64,000 nucleotides of DNA from Gelidibacter salicanalis (GTDB lineage Bacteria > Bacteroidota > Bacteroidia > Flavobacteriales > Flavobacteriaceae), in NCBI RefSeq assembly GCF_007997285.1, contig NZ_VORX01000001.1, positions 186,001-250,000 on the forward strand, given 5' to 3'. Positions within the stretch are counted from its first letter, which is position 1. Each line of letters begins with the position of its first letter. The translations under genes were made by a program, and so were the position numbers. The notes below the pieces were generated by a model. It worked only from the letters and a program-made list of their open reading frames with translations, had not been told where the DNA came from and made no database searches. Shown one piece after another: positions 53,401 through 64,000 of this stretch.

Positions 53401-56400
53401 ATGGCGTCAACCAACACACGAGTTACAGGAGTGTACAGGGCCATCCAACCCGTCATATTAAAAGGTCAAGGCAGGATTGCTTTTGGCGAGAGGGTGAAGT
53501 TTGGAGTGATTGATTCACCATTATTTTATAATACTTACACTTACTTGGAGGCGCGAACAGAACGATCAACGATCACCTTAGGCAACAATGTTAGTGTTAA
53601 TAACCAATGTAGTATTGTGGCGGAACATTCTATCAGCATAGGTAATGATGTGCTTATCGGATTGAATTGCAGTATTTACGACAGCAATTTTCATGATTTA
53701 GATAACACCAAACGCCACCTAACAGACCCAAATCCTCAAAGCGTATGCATTGGGAATGCGGTGTTTATCGGGAATAACGTCACCATTTTAAAGGGCGTTA
53801 GCATCGGCGACTATAGTGTGATCGCGACGGGAGCAATAGTCACCCAAAGTTTCCCAACCAATGTGGTAATTGGCGGAAACCCAGCGAAAATTATTAGAAC
53901 GCTTGATTAGTTAGAGTGCCAAATGTCCAGATACCACTGCGCAATGATTTTATAATGATGTTCTCGCTCAACAAAAGCTCTCGCTGCGACAGACATTGCA
54001 CTTATTTTTTCGGGATGCTCAATCAGTTCACTTAGTTTATCTACTATGTTATGAACATTAGGTAACGCATTGATAGCGACCGTATTTTCCGCTATCTTAT
54101 AATAAGTCAACCATTCCTGTTCAGCCCCCGTAAAAACCACCTTTCCTTTAGCCATGGCTTCTAAGGCATTATACCCTTGGTCATAGGCATACACCATGTC
54201 TAATACGATGTGACATTGGTTATACTGTTGTATATAATCCACATAGGGCATGTCTATGGTCGTTATGATTGCTACGCGATCTCCATATTTTTCCGCGATT
54301 ATTTTTAAAGCTTGGCTGAAAAACACGTTGCCTTTTGTAAGTGCAGCATAAGAATTGATACCATGAAAAATCTTAATTTTACCATCTATTGTCATCGGAA
54401 TATAGTCAATCTTATCCGTATTGATAGGATTCGGAATGAGTCCGAGGTAATTGGATTTGCCCACTAAAGGCAAATGGTAATCCAAATCCGTTGCGATGAT
54501 GCCGTTGGTGTGCGCTATGATATAATCGTGGAGAACTACAAAATCTTTTTCCAGATACTGCAGCTTAAATTTATAATGCTTTAGTAAGGATTGGTCTTTT
54601 AAATACGGGGTCATGGCACTGTATTTAAATCCGTGATTCAGCATGAATTTTACGCTTGAATAATCATAACTACAAGAAAGGACTACTAATTTTTTGCCCT
54701 TTGTCTGTAAAAATTTAAGTAGGTTGAGTTCAGCCTTTGGTTGAATGCTAAACGATGCTTCATTGATCAGTTGTACCACATCAAAAGCAGGTAATTTTTT
54801 TATTTTATTTTTGACCTTATAGGTAATTTCGAGGCTGCCCAAATCAATTCCAGTCAACTTAAAAACGCCCACTTTTAATTTGTGTCCTAGCTTGTTCGTA
54901 AACGAGTGGTTGATGTAAATATCTACCGGATAATTTTTAAAGCCATCGTGGGTACCCATCAAGATGACTTCATGGCCAAGGGCGATCAAGCCTTCTTTTA
55001 ATGAATTGTGAAGTCGGCTGTACTCGCCTACCAAAAGAATCCGCATAAAACAATTACATTTGTTTCAAAAATAATTCATACCAACGGTATTAAGCTTAGT
55101 AATGGACATAAAGTTTCCGCATATTGAAATTCTAGTGGCGACAATTCATCGGGTCTCCTTGGATTTTTTATGGGCCATGTTTGAGCATAACAATCACGCC
55201 GATTTTAAGATTTTGATCATTAATCAAACGACTCCAGACGCACTGTTGGTATCTGAATTTGAACAAATCAAAGTCATTAATTGTGACGAGTTTGGTGTAG
55301 CGAAAAGTAGAAATCTTGCCCTAGCCCATGCCACTGCTCCTATTTGTCTGATGGCAGACGATGACATCATCTATCAACCAAATCTAAAGAAAACCATTCT
55401 AGAAGCGCATTTAAAATATCCAAATGCAGCCATGCTGTCCTTTGAAGCTGTAGATGAAAATTACAGACCCTATACTAATTACGGTCCAGAAGGTCTACAT
55501 AACAAGGCGTCTTTGAGAAAAATATTTACTTGGGTAATTTCTTTTAAAAGGGAGTTGTACAGAGAACGACAGGTAAATTACAATGCCCATTTTGGTTTTG
55601 GAGCAGCATTTCAGGGTGGGGAAGAATACGTTTTTCTTCGGAATGCCTATGATAAAGAGCTTAAGATGGTGCATGTGGCGCAAACCATTGTACAGCATCC
55701 CTACTTAAGTTCAGGACGGTTAATGGGGAGTGATGCTGCTGTGTTCTCTAAAGCAGCCTTGCACTATCGATTTTTGGGCAATTTGAGTTATTTTTGGGTA
55801 CCAAAGTATATTTTTTTCCTTTGGCGAATGGATTATATAGCTGCGAATGCAATTTTCAAGAAATTCAAACTCGGTTTAAAAGGTATTCATGCTTATAAAA
55901 AACTGGAAAAGGCCGGTGACATAGATCAATAATGACAGTTAAACTCATCGACATCCCTAAAATTGAAGATCGCCGCGGCAACTTATCCGTAATAGAGCAC
56001 GATTGCATTCCTTTTGAAATTAAACGGGTGTATTATCTTTACGATGTGCCTAGTGATTCGTATCGCGGGGGCCATTCTCACAAGGCACAATCGGAATTTT
56101 TAGTAGCGCTGAGTGGTAGTTTTGAGGTGGTGTTGGACGACGGTTTTAAAAAACACAGAATCATGTTAAACAAACCTCATAGAGGGCTTTTAATTCCCAC
56201 CAAAACTTGGCGTGAACTTGATAATTTTTCCTCTGGGGCCGTCTGCTTGGTGTTGGCCTCAGGTGTTTTTGAGGAAGAGGATTATATCAGGGATTATTCT
56301 GAGTTTAAATCATCTGTAAGCACTTAACCGGAAACCTAGGTGTTGCACCAACAGTTTAAACCTATGTAAGAATTTGATCATCAGTGGAGGTTGTTGGAGA

Positions 56401-59400
56401 AGAAAGCGCTGTTTCTTGTTTAAATTGGTGTAATCAATAGCAGCCTTAAAAGCTTCAAATTTCCTTTGGTCATGATCGAGCTTTGCCAAGATGGCCATCG
56501 AAAACCGATTGATATCTAAGAATTTTTTTAAACTCGGATGCGTAGTTTCGTGTTGGAGATAGGAATCTAAAGAAGGTTGGTCGCTAAAGTTGTGTTTAAG
56601 CCTGGAGAGACTTTGACTATGATAGCGATATGTTACGAGTAACTGGTTAAGAAACACCACTTTATACTGCAAACCGATTCGAATCCATAAGTCCGTGTCT
56701 TCCCGGCTTTTATATAAAGGATTATATGTGCCTATCTTTTTGAAAACACCATGATGCACCACAATGCTCGAACTGGTGAGCAGGGAATTTATAGAGCTAG
56801 ATTCAAAATAATCAACGACACGCACATCATTGGCCTTGAGGTTTCTAATGGAATACATTGACGGTATAGATTTGCTCGACATTTCTAAGAGTACCGCTGC
56901 GGTAAAGACCTGTTGTTCTGGATAGGATTGAATGAGCTGTTGCATCCGCTCCAAATAGGTGTGATGCCAAAGATCATCGGCATCCAAGAGTGCGATATAC
57001 TGGCTACGCACATGGCCGATTGCTGTGTTTCGAGCGCTCGCAACTCCTTGGTTATTTTGTTCATAATAGCGTATCCTGTCATCGGATCGCGAAGTAACCA
57101 CAAGGCCACTACCGTCAGTAGACCCGTCGTTTACCACAATCACTTCAAAGTTTATAAACGTTTGCGCAAGCACATGGTCGAGAGTGTTTCCGATATAGTG
57201 TTCCTTATTATAGAGCGGAATAATTATGGAGAAAAAAGGCACCATTAGTTCTGATCCAAGGCGCACATATAGCCTAATTTGTAAAATTGCAACTTGTTGA
57301 TAGAAGGATCTACACTTAACAGATGCGCGGTTAACTGGGTTTTTCTATATTTAAAAACAAAGGCTAAAAATCGATGCGATTTAAACTTTTTTAAACCTTT
57401 AAAGGTCTTTAAAAGTGTGTTGTCACTTTTAATTATCGCCTCAGTTTGATAGAGTTCTAATAGGGTTTCTACGGATGCTTCCACCTTTTTTAAGTAGTCT
57501 GAATTGCTATCAAGTCCTAAATGATAAACCTCATTGTTAATGTGACTTACTTTAAAATCGCCTGCTTTTAACAAAGCGCCAAAATAATTGTCGTAACCGT
57601 ATTGGAAGCCTGTCATTTGCGCGTTTAGAGTCAGAAATACCGATTTTTTTATAAGAAAATTTCCAGAGATGACAATCTTATAGGGTTTCTGATTTCTAAT
57701 ACGGGCATCCACTTGTTCTTTTGCAGTGCCATACCGCCATCTCAATGAAGCATCGGGCGCTGGTATAGTGTTTTGATAGGCAAAGCCACCGTAAACCGCG
57801 TCTTGGTTTTCTGTAATACTATTGAGATAATTTTGAAGGAAGGTTACACTTCGTGGCATGACATCCGCATCTAAAAAGAGTAACAAATCATACTGCGCCA
57901 GGTTGGCTAACTGTTGCCTCAGCTCAGCACGCCCACGGTTAAAAGGGGTTTCAATAAGTTGACAATCACTTAAATGGCTGATGTTTTGATTGATAGTGTT
58001 AAAAGTAGCGTCAGATCCGTCATCATGCACTAAGATCTCAAAAGAGATCTGAAGTTCCATTGCTTGCCGGTGTAGGTGCTCCACCAATGAAACTACATTG
58101 TAGTTGTATACCGGGATGAGAATGGACAACATATTTGAAAAGGGACTTTATATTAGTCTTATATAAATGCTATACTGGAAAATACAATTTTTTATCGCAT
58201 TGATGGCTTAAGTTTCCGACTAAATTCCTTTATGCTCTAACGGAGCATTAGCCTTTGCGCTGAACCACTTCAAAAACCTTATTTTCATCGCATTTTAAGG
58301 TTTTACTTGGGTAACGTAGCAGGAGTGCATAATCATGTGTAGCCATCAAAATGGTATTGCCATTTTTATTAATTTCCAGCAACACCTCCATCACTTCAAT
58401 ACTGGTTTGCGGATCCAAATTTCCGGTTGGTTCATCGGCCAATATCAGTTCAGGATCGTTTAAAAGTGCTCTGGCAATGGCAATCCGTTGCTGCTCGCCC
58501 CCAGAAAGTTCGTGCGGGAATTTAAAGCCTTTGGTTTTCATCGCCACTTTATCCAACACTTTCTCTATACGTTCTCTAATTTCGTCTTTGTCTTTCCAGC
58601 CGGTCGCTTTTAAAACAAATTCTAAATTGCTATTGACCGTGCGATCCGGCAGTAACTTAAAATCCTGAAAAACCACGCCCAATTTCCGTCGTAAAAACGG
58701 AATGTCCTTTTCTTTTAAGGCTCTTAAGTCGAAATCGACAATATGCCCTTGACCTTCCGTCAGTTGCAAATCGCCATAAAGTGTTTTCATAAAACTACTT
58801 TTTCCGCTTCCTGTTTTACCTATGAGATACACAAAATCACCCTTTTGCATTTCTACATTCACTTCAGATAACACCATGCTGTCTCCTTGATATATGGAGA
58901 CATCCTTTAATTCTAAAACAGTTTGAGACATTTTTTTGTGTGATTTTTTAAGAGTTGTAAATGTATTATTAAATTAATCAAATGCCAAATACCATTGTAA
59001 TTATGAGAATAACCATAAGGGGACGCAAAATGATATTGGGATAGAGCGTAGGGAATGGTTGAATGTTAGAGAAAATGGAAAAGGGAAAAGAGAAAAGAGA
59101 GAAAAACGAATAGAGAATATTGAGGCACGATGATGTTAACCTTTATTTTAAAATTTAACTACCCTCTTAAATTCTCCTCATGGTAAAGGAGGAGTGGATT
59201 CTGCTTCCGAAGAGAAGTAGAAGACGAGGTGGTTTTTATATTGAAAGTAAGCGGGGTCGAATAATGAATGCTGAATAACGAATAAGGAATAGAGAAAAGA
59301 GAAAAGAGAAAAGAGTTTGAGAGAGAGTAGAGAATATAAAGAACTCGTAAAATCTCGAATATCCACCAACGAACATCGAATCACGAACAAGGTATTCAAA

Positions 59401-62400
59401 ATCAATATATTTGCTTAAGGCATTCAGTTTTTATTATTTGCATACTGAAGACTGCATACTGAAGACTTTTTTTAATAACTCCGTTTATAATTAAAAGATT
59501 TTTCCTTCGTTATAGATTTAAGATTCAAGTATCTTTGATCGTCAAAAAAAAACAGATTTAATGGTTCACAAAAAAATAATTTTCTTAGTAAGTTTCCTGT
59601 TGCTAATAGGATCTTCTTACGCCCAACAATCGGCAACCTATACCAATGAACTGGTCGATTATCAAAAAGCACTCACATTATATAACAATAAGCAATATCA
59701 GGCTGCCCAAAGCATGTTTGATAAAGTTAAGGATGCCACTGACAATGAACAATTGGAGGCTGATTGCACCTATTACTACGCCAATTGTGCGGTAAGGCTC
59801 AACCAAATGAACGCTGATGCGCTTATTGAAGAGTTTGTTGAGAAATATCCAACCAGTATCAAACGTAATAGTGCATTTTTAGATGTCGCCAATTATTATT
59901 TTGATAATGGCAAATACGCCTATGCCAGAAAATGGTATGAAAAAGTAGACGAAGGCAGCATGAGTAGGGCTGAACGCGATCGTTTTTCGTTCAATTATGG
60001 CTATAGTTTATACACGACTAAAGATGAAGTGAACGCACAAAAATATTTGAGCCGCGTGGTCAACTCTAAAGAATACGGGTCTCAAGCTAAATATTATATC
60101 GGGTTTATGGCGTACGAAGGTGATGATTATGACCGAGCCAATGAATATTTTGAACAAGTTAGCGATAATGAAAAGTATCAGGAAAAACTGTCTTATTATC
60201 AAGCAGATTTAAATTTTAAGCTGGGTAAATTCGACAAAGCCATTGAACTTGCTGAAGCCCAAATGAAAAAAAGCAGTCCTACTGAAAAGTCTGAACTCTC
60301 CAAAATCATAGGCGAAAGCTATTTTAACATGCAAAAATACAAGGAAGCCATTCCGTATTTAACGGCCTATAAAGGTAAAAAAGGAAAGTGGAGCAATACC
60401 GATTATTACCAATTGGGCTACGCTTACTATAAGCAGAACGATTTTGAAAAAGCTATTTCTGAATTCAATAAAATTATTGGTGGCAATAACAGTGTGGCAC
60501 AAAATGCCTATTACCATTTGGGTGAAAGTTATGTCAACTTAGATAAAAAACAGGAAGCTCTAAATGCGTTTAGAAATGCATCACAAATGGATTTTGATCT
60601 TAAAATTCAAGAAGATGCCTGGTTAAATTATGCAAAATTAAGTTATGAGATTGGGAATCCATACCAATCCGTGCCTCAGGTTTTGACCAGCTACTTGCAA
60701 AAATATCCTCAAGCAGCCAATAAAACTGAAATTGAAACACTTTTGATTGATTCTTATATCACCTCAAAAAATTACGAGGAAGCCTTGCGCTTATTGGAAG
60801 GCAAAACCAGCTTCGAAAATAAAGTAGCATTGCAAAAAGTAGCCTTTTATAGAGGTATTGAAATCTATAATGAAGGGAATTACCAAGAAGCAAAACGCTT
60901 GTTTGAAAAAGCAATTAAAGAACCGCGTGACCCGAAATTTACGGCAAGAGCGACGTTTTGGAAAGCTGAAACTGATTATAATATCGGTAATTATGCCGAG
61001 GCACTAATTGGCTTTAAACAGTTTATGCAATTAAGTGACGCTGCTGGAACTCCTGAAATGAACAACATCGATTATAATTTAGGCTACACCTATTTTAAAC
61101 AAAAGAACTATTCAAAATCGACCGAACATTTTAAAAGCTTCGTCAATAATCGTCAGGATGACAAATTACGATTGAACGATGCGTATTTAAGACTGGGAGA
61201 CGGCTATTTTGTGTCATCTGATTATCAGGCGGCTATTGCAGCTTACGATAAAGCCATCGCTCTAAAGCAGATAGAACCTGATTATGCTGATTTTCAAAAA
61301 TCAATGAGTTATGGTTATATAGGTCAGGGCAGTACCAAAATTCAAGAATTAAACAAGTTTATCAATAGATATAGCAAATCTTCGTTACGGGATGATGCGA
61401 TGTATGAACTGGCAAATTCCTATGTAAAAGCGAATCAAAATACTCAGGCAATTGCGATGTACGACCGATTGAATGCAGAGTATAAAAACTCCGTATTCAA
61501 TTCGAAATCAATTTTAAGACAAGGCCTTATTTATTACAATTCAGGTCAGAATGATCAAGCCTTGGCCAAATTTAAACAAGTCGCTAAAAATTACCCAAGT
61601 AGTGAAGAAGCGGTGCAAGCAGTGTCGACAGCCCGTTTAATTTATATCGATTTAGGACGCGTTGATGAGTACGCCGCTTGGGTAAAAACCTTAGACTATA
61701 TGGAGGTGTCAGATTCTGATTTGGACAACACCACCTACTTAGCTGCAGAAAAACAATATTTAGAAAATAAGACAGATAATGCCATCAAACAATTTAATGG
61801 CTATATCAACCAGTTTCCTAACGGCATCCACGCCTTAAAATCACATTTCTATTTGGGGGAATTGTATTCTAAAAAATCTTTGCCAGAAAATGCACGTCCG
61901 CATTATGAGTTTGTGGTCAATAAACCAAAAAGCGAATTCACGGAGCAAGCCATCGTGAAGTTGTCAGAAACCTATTTAAACGGCTCCCAATGGAATAAAG
62001 CCATCCCACTATTAAAACAGTTGGAAGTAGAAGCAGACTATCCACAAAACATCATCTATGCCCAATCTAACTTAATGAATGCATATTACCAATTGGAAAA
62101 ATATAAGGATGCGGAAAATTATGCTGAGAAAGTATTATCCAATTCTAAGTTAGACAATAAGGTGAAAAGTGATGCTCAGATTATCATTGCCCGTTCAGCC
62201 ATAAAAACTGGGAATGAATCTAAAGCAAAATCAGCTTACGCCACGGTTGAAAAAATTGCCACGGGAGCTTTAGCCGCAGAAGCCTTGTACTACAACGCTT
62301 ACTTTAAAAACAAAGAAGGGAGTTATGCACAATCTAATACTACAGCGCAACGTTTGGCTAAAGATTTTAGCAGTTATAAATATTATAGTGCCAAAGGTTT

Positions 62401-64000
62401 GGTGCTGATGGCTAAAAATTTCTATGCGTTAAAAGATGCCTTCCAAGCCACCTATATTTTAGAAAGCGTCATCTCTAACTTTCCGGAATTTAAGGATGTA
62501 GTTCAAGAAGCTAGAACACAATTGAGCATCATCAAAGCGGAAGAAGCAAAAACAAATTCATCAATAAATCCTGAAAATTAAATTGAATAATTCTAAATGT
62601 GTTGTAATCACAACTCTAGGAACAAAAATTAGAATTTCGGAATTTAACACTCATACACATGCTAAATAAAATCAAATATATTTTTACCCTTGCAGTCGTC
62701 ACCAGTGCTGCAACAGTTGCACAAGAACGTACAAAGGATACTTTAGACACTGAAGTGGTTACGGTAGTCAAGGCTTACACGCCTACTGTGGCAGACGCTT
62801 TTAAAATTAAGGAAACGCCGGTTTTAGATGATGATACCAATACCACAAAAAAAGAGATCAAGTACAATATTTTCTCAATCCCGGTAGCTTCAACATTTAC
62901 GCCTGCCAAAGGAAAAGCGGCAACGGTTAATAAGGCTAAAGCTGTCAAATTGTACGATAATTACGCTTCGTTAGGCTTAGGGACCTATACTTCTATTTTA
63001 GGTGAAGTGTATCTCAACCATGAGCTGGGTAGAGGAGAACACATTGGTGGTTCCTTAACACATCATTCTTCTAGTGGTGGCATTGATGAGGTATTGCTTG
63101 ATGACGATTTTATCGACACCCAGTTGAACGTTAACTACAGCAAAAAACTTCGGGATCTATCTTGGACGGTAGATGCTGGCGGACTTTATCAAAAATTTAA
63201 TTGGTACGGATTGCCTCAGCCTTATTTTAATGCGGCAACCGCTGAAACTATTGATGGCAATCACGCGTTTCACGGTGGAAATGTAGGTGGAAAAGTAAAG
63301 TTACACGACTATTTATTAAAGGATGCTAGTGCGCGTTACAGAAGGTTTGGAGACAACCAAGGCTCTGGGGAAAACCGATTTGTGGTAAAAGCGTCAGCAG
63401 ACTTGCCAATTCAGGATGAATTAATTTCAACAGAAGTGATGGTCGATTATATTAGCGGTTCTTTTGAAAGAGATTTTTATACCAATACTGCCGTAGATTA
63501 TGGCAATGTAGCTTTTGGTATTGCGCCAAGTTATCAGCTTACCCAAGACGATTTAACACTTAATTTAGGAGTCAAATTGGTCTATATGAACGATACTGAA
63601 GCTAGCGATGGTAGCTTCTTTATCTATCCCAACATTACCGCATCCTATCGATTGATTGACGAATTGATGATTGCTTTTGGTGGTCTGGAAGGTGGCTTAA
63701 ACCAAAATTCATATTATGATTTAGCGCAGGTCAATCCGTATGTGTCGCCTACACTTTACATCACACCTACAGACCAAAAATATAAAGGTTATGTTGGTTT
63801 AAAAGGGAAATTGTCCAACAGCATTGGCTATAGCGTAAATGGTGGATATATGAATGAGGCTAATAAAGCCTTATATATGGCAAATCCGGTAGTGATAGGC
63901 GCTACTGAAGATTATCAACATGGGAATTCTTTTGGAGTTGTCTACGATGATGTTAAAACAATTTCTTTTGCCGGCGAAGTAAATGTGGATGTCAACAGAA

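Overview
The window comes from a Flavobacteriaceae-type member of the Bacteroidota, probably marine. The evidence is AT-rich DNA with compact operons, promoters of the Bacteroidetes form (TTG-N20-TAGATTTG before the fucose genes, TAnnTTTG boxes elsewhere), weak Shine-Dalgarno signals, several TTG/GTG starts, many TonB/beta-barrel proteins, and a one-piece tmRNA with tag GENNYALAA. No rRNA, tRNA or CRISPR array was seen.

Layout. (1) 1-15.6 kb: a serine hydrolase cut by the left edge, then an AraC regulator and a complete non-phosphorylating L-fucose operon: mutarotase, permease, L-fucose dehydrogenase, fuconolactonase, fuconate dehydratase, ketodeoxyfuconate dehydrogenase, diketo-acid hydrolase and an FMN L-lactate dehydrogenase that uses the lactate made by the hydrolase. 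A GH95 fucosidase and a GH89 alpha-N-acetylglucosaminidase follow. One 15-bp word occurs in inverted orientation in front of both the regulator and the fucose operon, which makes it a candidate operator. (2) 16-30 kb, mostly minus strand: a three-domain RidA fusion, a decayed TonB receptor, a full urease operon ureABCEFGD plus a nickel-permease-like gene, a DMT exporter and a small beta-barrel protein. (3) 30.04-38.06 kb: an 8.0-kb integrative element in the 3' end of the tmRNA gene. It has 15-bp att repeats, paired CCGTACAAA-type arm sites at both ends, a tyrosine integrase, a small HTH protein, a BT4734/VirE-like primase fused to an SF2 helicase, two paralogous GRPKG-motif proteins, and no mobilisation, capsid or portal genes. 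It looks like a phage satellite or a minimal integrative element. A relic resembling the same target at 16.3 kb suggests that the urease block may itself be an older insertion at this locus. (4) 38.7-48.5 kb: housekeeping genes (EamA transporter, AlaDH/PNT-type dehydrogenase, TlpA-like lipoprotein, SanA-like protein, GNAT, beta-barrel protein, kdsA, typA). (5) 48.6-58.1 kb: a surface-polysaccharide locus with fdtA and fdtB (dTDP-3-amino-3,6-dideoxyhexose synthesis), a hexapeptide acyltransferase, two tandem paralogous flippases and four glycosyltransferases. (6) 58.2-64 kb: ftsE, a repeat-rich intergenic region, a 1006-residue TPR protein and the start of an outer-membrane barrel protein cut by the right edge.

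The most interesting points are the tmRNA-integrated element, the triple RidA fusion whose three domains all lack the catalytic-type glutamate, the shared operator of the fucose regulon, a urease with alanine at the usual flap cysteine beside a dead TonB receptor, and a dispersed double-hairpin repeat.
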